Below, piece by piece: positions 1 to 9,341 of a DNA stretch of 36,746 nucleotides. The translations under genes were made by a program, and so were the position numbers. The notes under the pieces were generated by a model that saw nothing but the letters and a program-made list of their open reading frames with translations, made no database searches and was not told the origin of the DNA. Origin of the DNA: Flavobacteriales bacterium (lineage in GTDB: Bacteria; Bacteroidota; Bacteroidia; Flavobacteriales_G; Salibacteraceae); NCBI GenBank assembly GCA_018609045.1, contig JABAYK010000147.1, positions 1-36,746 on the forward strand, written 5' to 3'. How positions within the stretch are numbered: position 1 is the first letter of the stretch; each line of letters starts with the position of its first letter.

Positions 1-1083
1 GTTTTGATTTTTGGCTACATAGCCATGAAACAAATAGCCAACTCAAAGCAACCTCCTAAAAGAAAAGCCCAAACCAGTCAAAAAAGAATGGTTTTGGCCC
101 AAAAAGTTCAAAACCAAGATATTAGTGTTTTAGTTGACATCAACGGTAAGTTAACCGCTACCAATAGGATAGAGTTATTTGCTGAAGTTTCTGGCAAATT
201 AAAACCAACCCAAAAAAACTTTAAAACAGGAAGTTCATACAGTCAAGGTGAAACATTAATTGCCATTGACGATTCTGAGTTTAAACTGAATTTATTCGCA
301 GCCAAAAGCAATTTCTTGAATGTATTAACCCAATTGCTTCCAGATTTAAAATTAGATTACCCTGAAGACTTTTCAGCTTGGAAAACTTATGTAGATCAAT
401 TTCAAATTGAAAAACCCATTGCAGATTTACCCGAAATAAAATCTGACAAGTTGAAAGGTTTTATTTCATCAAAAAATATTTTTAATTCCTTTTATCAATT
501 AAAAAGTCAACAAGAAAGGCTATCGAAATACAACATTACTGCACCATTTAATGGAGTTGTTGCCCAAAGCACTATTAATGAAGGAACATTGGTGAGGGCA
601 AACCAAAAATTAGGCGAATTTATTAATCCTAATATTTACGAAATTGAAAGTGCCATCCGAATAAACGATTTAGATTTTATTTCCATTGGCGATAGCGTTG
701 AATTAACATCAGAAGACATTCCCGGAATTTGGCTTGGCAAGGTAATTCGAATCTCAAAAAATATCAACCCTTCAACACAAACATTTTCAGTTTACACCCA
801 AGTTAGCCATCCCGAATTAAAAGAAGGAATGTTTGTAAATGGCACCATAAAAGGCAAAAAAGTTAAAAGTGTTTTTGCTTTAGACAGAAGGTTACTCATA
901 AACAACAATTCAGTTTATGTAATAAAAGACTCTGCTTTGGTAACCAAACAAATTCAAATAGAAAAATACACAACTTCTGGAGTTTTAATAAAAGGTTTGA
1001 TGAATGATGAAATGATTTTGAAAGAAGCCATTTCTGGAGCTTATGAAGGCCTTAAAGTAGAACCTGTTATTCAACTAAAATGA
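1..1083 (+). CDS. RND efflux periplasmic adaptor (membrane fusion protein), 5' end cut by window
   Basis: The reading frame is open from the first base, so the true start lies upstream; about 360 residues are visible. The visible N-terminus (VLIFGYIA) looks like the end of a membrane anchor or signal segment and is followed by a basic linker. The frame then shows the HlyD/AcrA pattern: a first half-lipoyl segment (ELFAEVSGKL), a helical middle, the second half-lipoyl segment (YNITAPFNGVVAQ, about residue 178 on), then beta-barrel and membrane-proximal domains (PSTQTFSVYTQV, ELKEGMFVNGTI). Such proteins bridge an inner-membrane RND pump and an outer-membrane channel across the periplasm. The stop overlaps the ATG of the pump gene by 4 bp (ATGA), so the two are translationally coupled. 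The substrate cannot be deduced. Confidence 0.9.
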   Translation, partial: VLIFGYIAMKQIANSKQPPKRKAQTSQKRMVLAQKVQNQDISVLVDINGKLTATNRIELFAEVSGKLKPTQKNFKTGSSYSQGETLIAIDDSEFKLNLFAAKSNFLNVLTQLLPDLKLDYPEDFSAWKTYVDQFQIEKPIADLPEIKSDKLKGFISSKNIFNSFYQLKSQQERLSKYNITAPFNGVVAQSTINEGTLVRANQKLGEFINPNIYEIESAIRINDLDFISIGDSVELTSEDIPGIWLGKVIRISKNINPSTQTFSVYTQVSHPELKEGMFVNGTIKGKKVKSVFALDRRLLINNNSVYVIKDSALVTKQIQIEKYTTSGVLIKGLMNDEMILKEAISGAYEGLKVEPVIQLK

Positions 1084-4000
1084 GGCAATTAATAAGCTAC
1101 TTTATTAAATATCCAGTATCTGGTAATGTATTAATGTTACTCATTTTTGTTTTTGGGTATTTTGGATTAGGCAACTTAAAATCAACTCTTTTCCCCGAAG
1201 TTGAAAGTAGAAATATTAGTATTCAAGTTGTTTATCCCGGTGCTTCGCCAGAAGAAATTGAGGAAGGAATTGTTCTGAAAATTGAAGATAATTTAAAGGG
1301 TGTAACTGGTGTTGAGAGAGTTTCTTCAGTTTCGCAAGAAAATGCAGGAACCATTACTGTTGAAGTTTTAAAAGGTTACGATACAGATTTAATTGTACAA
1401 GATGTTAAAAATGCGGTTGATAGAATTCCATCTTTCCCAAGTGATATGGAGCCGCCAACGGTTTTTAAACAAGAAAATTTAAACTTTGCTTACAGTTTTG
1501 CCATTACTGGTCCGGTTGAATTAAAAACGCTAAAAGAGTTTGCTCGTAGGGTAGAGACAGATATTTTGGCCATTGATGGAATTTCGAAGGTTACGCTAAG
1601 CGGTTTCCCCGAAGAAGAAATTGAAATTGCTTTTAGAGAGGCCGATTTGTTGGCTTACAACCTAACATTTACCCAAGCAACCCAAGCCGTAAGAACTGCC
1701 AATATTGAAATTACTGGTGGTAAAATAAAAACCAATAGAGAAGAATACCTCATCAGGGCTCGTTCTAAAGAATATTTTGCCGAAGGGCTAAAAGACATCA
1801 TTGTAAAAGCTGATGAAAATGGCAATGTAGTTCGATTAACAGATGTGGCCGATGTTTACGACCGTTGGAGTGATGTTCCAGATAGAAATTACCTAGATGG
1901 AAATCCATCCGTGGTGGTAACCATTCAAAATACCATCAACGAAGATGTACTTTTCATTACAGATGAAATGAACAAGTATGTTGAACAATTCAACCAAAAA
2001 AACGAAACTGTAAAAGCCGAAATTATCAGAGATGGTTCTGTAACACTTAGGCAAAGAATCGACTTACTAAGCAAAAACGGCATTATTGGTTTTTTGCTTG
2101 TTTTGATTGTTTTGGCCTTTTTCTTAAACCTTCGACTAGCCTTTTGGGTAGCTATTTCAATTCCTATTTCAATGATGGGAATGTTTATTCTAGCAAGCTT
2201 TTACGGGTTAACTATTAATGTAATGTCCCTTTTCGGGATGATTTTAGTTATTGGTATTTTGGTTGACGACGGTATTGTAATTGGCGAAAATATTTACCAA
2301 CATTATGAAAACGGTAAATCTGCTTATAGGTCTGCTATTGATGGTACATTAGAAGTATTTCCTGCAGTAGTTTCAGCTGTGGTAACTACAATTATAGCTT
2401 TTTCAACCTTTTTCTTTTTAGATGGTAGATTGGGCGACTTTGCCCCTGCCCTTGCCTTTGTGGTGATGGCAACCTTAGCCATTTCGTTATTAGAAGGTGC
2501 TTTGATTTTGCCCGGACACATTGCCCACTCAAAATCGTTACAAGGCAAAATAAAAAAGAATGCTTTCGAGAGGTTTATGGATGGTATCATGAGTTTTTTA
2601 AGAGATCGACTCTATAAGCCATTCTTGATTTTCGCTATGAAAAACATGATTTTTACTTTGGCTATTCCAACAGCATTATTTCTAATTACTGTTGGTTCAA
2701 TCGGAGGCGGAATAATTGGGGTTACTTTTTTCCCATTTATTGAGCGAGATGATATTGCTATTTCTATTGAAATGGCTCCTGGGACAAAAGATAATATCAC
2801 CGAAAGTGTTTTAAATAAAATTGAAGCTGCTGCATGGCGAGTAAACAAAAAAGTATCAGCCGAAAGAGCAGACAGCAACCAAATAGTTTTAAAAATTCAA
2901 AAGAAATTGGGGCCAGGTTCTAACAAAGGAAACATCAATGTAACCCTTTTAGATGGCGAAACTCGCGGCATGCAAAGTTTCTTTGTGGCCAATTTAATTA
3001 GAGATGAAGTTGGCCCATTGCCCGAAGTTGAAAAAGCCAGTTTTGGCTCTGCATCGCCATTTGGTAAGCCTGTTTCGGTTTCGTTATTAGGTAATAACTT
3101 AAACGAACTCGAATCTGCTAAGCAAGAACTTCAAAATGAACTTGAAAATTTAGCTTCTTTAAAAGATGTGGTTGATAACGACCAAAAAGGAATTAGAGAA
3201 GTAAATATTGAGCTAAAAGAAAAAGCCAAACTTCTAGGTTTAACCTTGCAAGATGTTGTTTCGCAAGTAAGGCAAGGTTTTTTTGGAAGCGAAGTACAAC
3301 GATTACAGCGCGGTGTAGATGAAGTAAAAGTTTGGGTTAGGTACCAAGAACAAGAAAGATCATCTCTCACTCAATTAGAAGACATGAGAATTAGGTTGGC
3401 AGATGGAAGAGAAATCCCTTTGCATGAAGTAGCAACCTATGTTGTTGAGAGAGGCGTGGTAGCTATTAACCATTTAGATGGAAAAAGAGAAATTAGAATT
3501 GAAGCAGATTTGGCCAATCCCGATAAGGAAAGCGTACCTGATATTTTAGCCAATATTGAAGATGTAATTCTTCCTCCAATTTTAGCAAAGTACCCTTCAA
3601 TTTCGTACACCTTTGAAGGCCAAAGCAGGCAACAAGCCAAGGTTTTTAACTCAGTAAAGAAAGTTGTACCTATTATTTTACTATTGATGTTTTCGGTTAT
3701 TGTTTTAACCTTTAGGTCAATTCCACAAGGTATTTTAATTTATATGTTAGTGCCACTTGGCTTAATTGGCGTAGGTTGGGGACATTGGGTGCACGGAGCC
3801 CAAATTAGTTTGCTTTCGTTTTTCGGAATTATTGGCCTTATTGGAATTATGGTAAACGACAGTTTGGTATTTGTTACTGCCTTTAATAGAAATATTAAAA
3901 GCGGGATGTTATTTGGCCAAGCTATTTTAGATGCAGGTTTATCTAGGTTTAGACCAATTTTATTGACTTCGGTTACAACCATTGCTGGTTTGGCCCCCTT

Positions 4001-4226
4001 GATTTTAGAGAAAAGTTTCCAGGCCCAATTTTTAATTCCAATGGCTATTTCGATTGGCTATGGATTAATTGCTGCAACTTTTACAACCTTAGTGGCCTTG
4101 CCTTTGGGCCTGATATTATTTAATAGAGTAAAAGTTTACGCCCTCTGGCTTTGGGAAGGTAAAAAGCCGAGTCCCGAATCTGTTGAACCTGCTTACCAAG
4201 AATTAGAATTTGAGCATGAAGCATAA
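1080..4226 (+). CDS. RND family efflux pump, inner-membrane permease (AcrB/MdtB-like)
   Basis: At 1048 residues it has the usual length for a hydrophobe/amphiphile efflux-1 type RND transporter. It shows the duplicated layout: TM1 near the N-terminus, a large periplasmic loop, a block of helices from about residue 335, a second periplasmic loop and a second helix block from about residue 865. The proton-relay region of TM4 is present as GILVDDGIVIGEN (about residues 394-406), carrying the two conserved aspartates. The equivalent in the second half reads GIMVNDSLVFV. It probably exports drugs, detergents or lipid-like compounds with proton entry. It overlaps the adaptor upstream by 4 bp and the TolC-like gene downstream by 11 bp, giving a complete three-gene tripartite efflux operon. 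Confidence 0.95.
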   Translation: MRQLISYFIKYPVSGNVLMLLIFVFGYFGLGNLKSTLFPEVESRNISIQVVYPGASPEEIEEGIVLKIEDNLKGVTGVERVSSVSQENAGTITVEVLKGYDTDLIVQDVKNAVDRIPSFPSDMEPPTVFKQENLNFAYSFAITGPVELKTLKEFARRVETDILAIDGISKVTLSGFPEEEIEIAFREADLLAYNLTFTQATQAVRTANIEITGGKIKTNREEYLIRARSKEYFAEGLKDIIVKADENGNVVRLTDVADVYDRWSDVPDRNYLDGNPSVVVTIQNTINEDVLFITDEMNKYVEQFNQKNETVKAEIIRDGSVTLRQRIDLLSKNGIIGFLLVLIVLAFFLNLRLAFWVAISIPISMMGMFILASFYGLTINVMSLFGMILVIGILVDDGIVIGENIYQHYENGKSAYRSAIDGTLEVFPAVVSAVVTTIIAFSTFFFLDGRLGDFAPALAFVVMATLAISLLEGALILPGHIAHSKSLQGKIKKNAFERFMDGIMSFLRDRLYKPFLIFAMKNMIFTLAIPTALFLITVGSIGGGIIGVTFFPFIERDDIAISIEMAPGTKDNITESVLNKIEAAAWRVNKKVSAERADSNQIVLKIQKKLGPGSNKGNINVTLLDGETRGMQSFFVANLIRDEVGPLPEVEKASFGSASPFGKPVSVSLLGNNLNELESAKQELQNELENLASLKDVVDNDQKGIREVNIELKEKAKLLGLTLQDVVSQVRQGFFGSEVQRLQRGVDEVKVWVRYQEQERSSLTQLEDMRIRLADGREIPLHEVATYVVERGVVAINHLDGKREIRIEADLANPDKESVPDILANIEDVILPPILAKYPSISYTFEGQSRQQAKVFNSVKKVVPIILLLMFSVIVLTFRSIPQGILIYMLVPLGLIGVGWGHWVHGAQISLLSFFGIIGLIGIMVNDSLVFVTAFNRNIKSGMLFGQAILDAGLSRFRPILLTSVTTIAGLAPLILEKSFQAQFLIPMAISIGYGLIAATFTTLVALPLGLILFNRVKVYALWLWEGKKPSPESVEPAYQELEFEHEA

Positions 4227-5520
4227 TATACTTTTTATTTTCCTGCTGTTTGGAGCACTATCAATAAATGCCCAAGAAATATTAACGCTAGAACAAGCCG
4301 TTGAGAAAACCTTAAACAACAACCTCAACATCAAGGTATTTAGAAACAACATTGCGGTTGCCGAAAACAACTCCAATATGGGAAATGCAGGCATGTTGCC
4401 TAATGTCACTCTAAATGGAGCCACAAACTATTCTAGCAACAACACCAAGTTAGAATTTGCCGGAAACATTGCTCCGGTAGAACAAAATGGAGCGCAAAGC
4501 ACAAGCAACAATTTGTCGGTTAACCTAAACTATACTTTGTTTGATGGTTTGGCCATGTTTTACAATTATGATATTTTAAAAGCGAGCAAAAGCCAAACTG
4601 AAATACAAACTAGGCTAAATATCGAAAACACATTGTTGCAGGTAATAGCTGGTTATTATGAAATGGCTAGGTTACAAAACCAGATGAAAATTGGGAAAGA
4701 AGCTTTGGCAATTTCTAAAGAAAGATACAGAAGAGCAAAAACTTACAACGAATTTGGAGGAAGCTCGAAAATTGAATTTTTAAGTGCCGAAGTAGATTTA
4801 AACACAGATTCAAGTGCGTTTTTAAATGCTGAGTTGGCTTGGGTAAATTCAAGAAGAAACTTGAACTTTTTAATGGGCGTTGAAAACGACTTAATGTATA
4901 AAGTGGAAGAAGATGTTACTTTAAATAAAGACTTAGAAATTGAAAACCTTTTTGATAAGGCCAAACAAAACAATGCCGGTGTTATGAATGCCGAATACAA
5001 TATTTTAATTTCTGAAAAGCAATTAAAAACAACAAAATCTACTTTATTGCCTGCCATAGCCGCTAATGCAAGTTATGGTTATTCAGGTTCTAACAACGAG
5101 GTTGGAATTGTATTATCGAACCAAAACACAGGTTTTAATGCAGGTTTAAGTTTAACCTACCCTCTTTTTAGAGGAGGCGTACAAAGTACCCAAAGACAAA
5201 ATGCCCAAATACAATTAGAAAATGCTACCCTGCAAAAAGAATTAGCCGAAAAGCAGTTGGTTAGAGATTTAAACAATGCTTTTTCTACTTACCAAAACGC
5301 CATTCGTGTGGTTGAGTTGAATGAGAAAAATCTTGTAACTGCAAAACTCAACTTTAACCGCACCAAAGAATTGTATGATTTGGGCAAAGTAACCAACACT
5401 CAATTTAGACAAGCCCAATTGAATTTTGCCCGCACCAAAAGCACTTTGGTAAACAGCAGCTTTCAAGTAAAATTAGCCGAAGCCGATTTGATTAGAATTA
5501 GTGGAAGTTTATTAGAATAG
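4216..5520 (+). CDS. TolC-family outer-membrane efflux channel
   Basis: The protein has 434 residues from the ATG at 4216. A TTG two codons earlier is possible, but the ATG starts directly with a clean signal peptide (MKHNILFIFLLFGALSINAQ). The body shows two repeated halves typical of the OEP/TolC family: LEQAVEKTLNNNLNIKV near the N-terminus and the matching FDKAKQNNAGVMNAEYNI in the middle. Both are followed by a beta-strand insert and long alternating helices (QIQLENATLQKELAEKQLV). It would form the trimeric outer-membrane duct for the adaptor and pump encoded immediately upstream. The start overlaps the pump stop by 11 bp, so it belongs to the same operon. Confidence 0.93.
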   Translation: MKHNILFIFLLFGALSINAQEILTLEQAVEKTLNNNLNIKVFRNNIAVAENNSNMGNAGMLPNVTLNGATNYSSNNTKLEFAGNIAPVEQNGAQSTSNNLSVNLNYTLFDGLAMFYNYDILKASKSQTEIQTRLNIENTLLQVIAGYYEMARLQNQMKIGKEALAISKERYRRAKTYNEFGGSSKIEFLSAEVDLNTDSSAFLNAELAWVNSRRNLNFLMGVENDLMYKVEEDVTLNKDLEIENLFDKAKQNNAGVMNAEYNILISEKQLKTTKSTLLPAIAANASYGYSGSNNEVGIVLSNQNTGFNAGLSLTYPLFRGGVQSTQRQNAQIQLENATLQKELAEKQLVRDLNNAFSTYQNAIRVVELNEKNLVTAKLNFNRTKELYDLGKVTNTQFRQAQLNFARTKSTLVNSSFQVKLAEADLIRISGSLLE

Positions 5521-5555
5521 CTTTTACAGTATTATTGTTTGCAAAACAACAATTA

Positions 5556-6950
5556 ATGCAAATCTTTAAAAGCAATATTTGGTTCATAGCAGTAGCCATT
5601 TTATTTGCTTTTCTTTCTTTTCCGCTTATTGATGTTCCATTTTATTGGGATGAAATTTGGGTTTATGCACCTGCATTAACCGAAATGGCAGAAATAGGTC
5701 CTACCCTTTTGCCGGGAGTTTTAGATGCTGAGCTTTCGAGAGGCCACCCATTATTATTTCACTTTTTAGGTGGAGTATTTATCAATTTATTTGGTGATGA
5801 ACTAACCACTTTTAGGCTTTATGCTTTATTAATTTCTGGTTCAACTTTATTGGCAACTTGGTTGATTTCAAAAAAGCTCACCAACAATTATGGAGCGATT
5901 TCAATTTGTGCTTTGCTAGCAGTTCAAAATATTTTTAGGGCTCAATCTGTTCTGATATTGCCCGAAATGATGCTAACACTTTGGGGATTATTAGCCTGCT
6001 ACTTTTACCAAGAAAAAAGGTATTGGCTAATGGTGCTTTTTTCAAGTTTTGCAATACTTACCAAAGAAAGTGGAATAATTATTTGCCTTGCTTTAGGAAT
6101 AGTTTTCTTGATAGAAAACAGACACCAAATAATAAAATTTAAAGTTCCGCCAAAAACATACCTTTTCTTTTTCCCATTAATTACATTGGGGTTATTCTTT
6201 TCAACTCAATACTTTAAAGAAGGTTGGATTTTCTTTCCTGAACACATTAGATATATAGATACTTCCATTGGTACAACTGCCAACAAAATACAGCGTTATT
6301 TTTCTAATAGCCACATTTATTGGGGAAGAAATTCGCTTTTTATAATTTCTTTTTTTAGTGGCATATACCTTCTTTTCAAGAAGATAAAAATTGAAAAAAA
6401 ACAACAAACCTTTCTTTGGGTTTGGCTAGTTTTTGGAATTCTTTATCACCTTTTCTTGGGAGTAAATTTCTTTTCTGATAGGTATATTTTAGCCTACATT
6501 CCTTTCCTAATTATTGGCACAGGGTTGCTATTTTTTATAGCACTTCAAAATAAAAGTAAGTTCGTAATGCTTCTTTTGTTGTTGCTTGTTCCTGTATCTC
6601 TTTTAGTAGGAAGTAAATCCACAATTTCTGACCACACACTCGGTTTTGAAAATATGGCAAGGGTAAATAAAGAAGCTATTGACTTTGTAAATTCCAATTA
6701 CAACAAAGAGGATAAAGTTGCTTGTCATTTTTTAATGCTTAGTTCGCTTAGAATACCAGAAGCCAAATTTGTTAAATCGCCTTATTTAAAAGCAAGTGGG
6801 AATTTTAATGACGGAGAAAAAATTAGAATCTTTTCAAGAATGGAAGGAAAAGAAGAATACCTAAAATTTAAATCTGATACAACCTATTTTCTTAAAAAAA
6901 GGTTTGAAAAAGAAAGCGCTTGGGTAGAAATTTATGAAAGGAAGGATTGA
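5556..6950 (+). CDS. GT39-type integral membrane glycosyltransferase (dolichyl-phosphate-mannose mannosyltransferase-like)
   Basis: The ATG at 5556 gives 464 residues; an in-frame TTG at 5535 would add seven. The first hydrophobic helix is followed by the luminal or periplasmic motif YWDEIWVYAPA (Asp32-Glu33), the place of the catalytic acidic pair in polyprenyl-phosphate-sugar dependent GT39/ArnT-like enzymes. About ten further hydrophobic segments run to about residue 370. A soluble C-terminal tail follows (INFTSNYNKEDKV-like segment onward) and ends in a charged stretch. The enzyme would transfer a sugar from a lipid carrier to a lipid or protein outside the inner membrane; donor and acceptor are unknown. 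It starts 35 bp after the TolC-like gene on the same strand, so co-transcription with the efflux operon is possible but not shown. Confidence 0.8.
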   Translation: MQIFKSNIWFIAVAILFAFLSFPLIDVPFYWDEIWVYAPALTEMAEIGPTLLPGVLDAELSRGHPLLFHFLGGVFINLFGDELTTFRLYALLISGSTLLATWLISKKLTNNYGAISICALLAVQNIFRAQSVLILPEMMLTLWGLLACYFYQEKRYWLMVLFSSFAILTKESGIIICLALGIVFLIENRHQIIKFKVPPKTYLFFFPLITLGLFFSTQYFKEGWIFFPEHIRYIDTSIGTTANKIQRYFSNSHIYWGRNSLFIISFFSGIYLLFKKIKIEKKQQTFLWVWLVFGILYHLFLGVNFFSDRYILAYIPFLIIGTGLLFFIALQNKSKFVMLLLLLLVPVSLLVGSKSTISDHTLGFENMARVNKEAIDFVNSNYNKEDKVACHFLMLSSLRIPEAKFVKSPYLKASGNFNDGEKIRIFSRMEGKEEYLKFKSDTTYFLKKRFEKESAWVEIYERKD

Positions 6951-6961
6951 GGTTAAAAAAC

Positions 6962-7999
6962 TTACATCAAAACCCCATTTTTTGGTTCAATAGCTTTTGG
7001 TAATTTGGTTTCACCAGGCATTTCTCTTAAATCTATTTCAATGGTTCGGCACAAGGCAAGCATGGGTACATCGTTTCCTAGACCTTCAAATGGGTTTTCA
7101 GAATAATCTCCCACCAATTCCATCATCACATAAACCCAACCTACCAAAACGGTAAACGGAATTGAAAACCAAATTCCAAACTCACCCAATTTGGCAAACT
7201 CCGAAACCATTCCTAATGGCAATAAAAAAATAAAAATCCCTACAAAAATGAAACTTACAGAGCCATATTGTCTGGGCAGCGGAAACTTCTAAATTCTTTC
7301 TGCTTGTCCTTGAAATGTATAAAAATCATTCAGTAATTTTTGTAACTCCATGTGCCTAAAATCATCAATTAGGTTTTCCGCTCGTAGCTTCTTTAAATCT
7401 TGAGATTGCAAATCGATAATTTGTGTTGCCAAATTCTTTTTCTTGCTTAAAAAATCTAATTCTTGGTTGGTTAAAAACTCTTGTAACTCCTTACCTACAA
7501 ATTGGTCATCAAACATAGTTTTACCCCAACTTTCCATTCTTTTTTTATTCATTTTACCAACATGACCCGAAAGACTAACATGTTCCCAACTTGTTGGAAC
7601 CAATAATTGACCTCTAAGTGTGTACAACCAAGCAATGTGTCTGTAAATTAACCTTTTGTAATTTTCATGTAGTTCATTCTCAGATTTTTCATCATCTAAA
7701 AACTGATTCCCAACATAGCCTTTTACATTGGTTCCCCAACTTCGGCTTCCGTTTACAATGGCTCCCCAAATTTTTCGAGCCTCCCACAACCTATCGTAGG
7801 CTGAGTTATTTTTAAACCCAACGTAAAATGCCACTGCAGTGCCAATAACAGAAAGTGGTAACCAAGGTATTACAAACCACTCCCATTTTGTAAAAGCATA
7901 TAAGCTTGCCACAATGGTGGCCCAAACAGTAATGTAAACTATGTGTCCGCCCGAAAAAGATAAAACCCCTCTTAAATTGAAGTTTTTATATACATACAT
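6962..7999 (-). pseudogene. Bestrophin-like (UPF0187) membrane channel protein, interrupted by one in-frame TAG
   Basis: One continuous frame of 346 codons encodes a bacterial bestrophin-type anion or cation channel protein. It starts at the ATG at 7999 (MYVYKNFNLRGVL) and keeps family signatures: the helix VWATIVASLYAF, the pore-region block FKNNSAYDRLWEARKIWG, then LPRQYG, the ENPFEGLGNDVP segment and the IEIDLREM C-terminal motif. Codon 237 is TAG at 7289-7291. It lies between GQAERI and KFPLPRQYG, where relatives normally read through without a break as I recall them. The 109 sense codons after the stop are intact in the same frame and still match the family, so a single substitution (for example AAG to TAG) is the simplest cause. 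As written, only a 236-residue product lacking the last helices and the regulatory tail would be made. Recent pseudogene, stop readthrough and sequence error all remain possible. Confidence 0.85.
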
Positions 8000-8032
8000 A
8001 TTGGTTATTTTGGCATAAAATTAATCCAATAT

Positions 8033-8857
8033 ATGTATCAAGCTAGTATACCAGGTAAATATGGCAAGCACATTACATTCGATTTAAACTCAAAAACTAA
8101 AAATGCCCCCCTTATTGTTTTTGCTCATGGATTTAAAGGCTTTAAAGATTGGGGAACTTTCAATTTGCTTTCGGAAAAATTTACCAATGAAGGTATTTGC
8201 TTTGTGAAATTTAATTTTAGTCACAATGGAACTACGCCTAAAGACCTAACCAACTTTACAGATTTAGAAGCTTTTGGAAATAACAACTATAGCATAGAGT
8301 TAAATGATTTAGAAGTGCTTTTAGACTTTTTAGAAACCAAAAACGAATTCTCTAATTGGTACGATTTCTCTAATTTAGCTTTGATTGGTCACAGTCGTGG
8401 CGGTGGTATTGTACTGCTAAAAGCAGCAGCTGACCCAAGAATAAAAAAAGTAATAACCCTTGCTGCCTTGTTAGATTTAGGCAGAACTTTAAATCCACCA
8501 AATGTTAATGAATGGGAAGAAAAAGGAGTAATATTTATTCCCAATGCGCGAACAAACCAACAAATGCCCTTGTATTGGCAGTTTAGAGAAAACTACTTAC
8601 AGCATTTTGAAGCCTTGTCTATCGAGTTAAATGCAGAAAATATTACTTGCCCTGCTCTAATTATTCATGGAAATAATGATGAGGCTGTAGATGTTGAACA
8701 AGCAATCAGGATAAAAGATTTAATTCCTCATGCTCAACTAGAAATCATTGAAGAAACAGGTCACACCTTTGGTGCAAGTCATCCATGGAATAAGGAACAA
8801 TTGCCCAAAAAATCTGAAGAGTTCGTAGATTTAATTTTAAATTTTATAAAATCTTAA
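8033..8857 (+). CDS. Alpha/beta hydrolase (dienelactone hydrolase / S33-like)
   Basis: This 274-residue soluble protein without a signal peptide has the alpha/beta-hydrolase layout. The oxyanion turn is FAHGFKG (His31-Gly33 region). The nucleophile elbow is GHSRGGG with Ser121. The acid is probably Asp216 in HGNNDEAVD, and the catalytic His is 244 in ETGHTFG. Such proteins hydrolyse esters, thioesters or small peptides in the cytoplasm; nothing in the sequence fixes the substrate. It is divergent from the broken bestrophin gene with a 33-bp gap and is followed 3 bp later by a DUF1801 gene, so the two downstream genes probably form an operon. Confidence 0.88.
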   Translation: MYQASIPGKYGKHITFDLNSKTKNAPLIVFAHGFKGFKDWGTFNLLSEKFTNEGICFVKFNFSHNGTTPKDLTNFTDLEAFGNNNYSIELNDLEVLLDFLETKNEFSNWYDFSNLALIGHSRGGGIVLLKAAADPRIKKVITLAALLDLGRTLNPPNVNEWEEKGVIFIPNARTNQQMPLYWQFRENYLQHFEALSIELNAENITCPALIIHGNNDEAVDVEQAIRIKDLIPHAQLEIIEETGHTFGASHPWNKEQLPKKSEEFVDLILNFIKS

Positions 8858-8860
8858 TTT

Positions 8861-9283
8861 ATGGCAGCCGAAAACAAAACCCAACCTACTGAAAAAAGTG
8901 TAATCGACTTTCTAAATTCTATTGAAAACGACCAAAGGCGCAAAGACAGTTTTGAAGTTTTAAAACTGATGGAAAAAATTACTGGAGAACCCGCCAAAAT
9001 GTGGGGGCCATCAATTATTGGTTTTGGCACTTACCATTACAAATACGCTACAGGTCGTGAAGGTGATTTTTTAACTACCGGGTTTTCTCCCCGCAAAACA
9101 GCATTGACATTATATATTATGTCGGGCTTTTCTAAATATGATGAGTTGATGAATAAATTAGGTAAATACAAAACAGGGAAATCTTGTTTATATGTGAAAA
9201 AACTAGAGGATTTAAATTTAGAAGTTTTGACTGAACTTATTGAAACCTCAGTTGACTATATCAAAAACAAAAAATGGCCTTAA
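8861..9283 (+). CDS. DUF1801 domain protein
   Basis: This 140-residue cytoplasmic protein matches the DUF1801 (YdhG-like) family, a compact fold of unknown biochemical function. Typical elements are the N-terminal helix with SVIDFLNSIENDQRR, the MWGPSIIGFGTYHYKY block, the FSPRKTALTLYIM strand pair, and the C-terminal GKYKTGKSCLYVKKLEDLN segment. The ATG lies 3 bp after the stop of the alpha/beta hydrolase, which indicates co-transcription. The function is not known and the context gives no firm hint. Confidence 0.85.
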   Translation: MAAENKTQPTEKSVIDFLNSIENDQRRKDSFEVLKLMEKITGEPAKMWGPSIIGFGTYHYKYATGREGDFLTTGFSPRKTALTLYIMSGFSKYDELMNKLGKYKTGKSCLYVKKLEDLNLEVLTELIETSVDYIKNKKWP

Positions 9284-9341
9284 ATTAGTAAACCCTAAAA
9301 CATTTTATTTGTAGTTCTGTTATTTTCAAAAACCTCAACCT

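Noticed and set aside
2324..3982. Several minus-strand open frames inside the RND pump gene
   Set aside because: They are shadows of a strongly conserved plus-strand gene and show no domain or upstream signal.
7618..7815. Plus-strand open frame of 65 codons inside the bestrophin gene
   Set aside because: It is antisense to conserved bestrophin codons and has no signal, motif or start context of its own.
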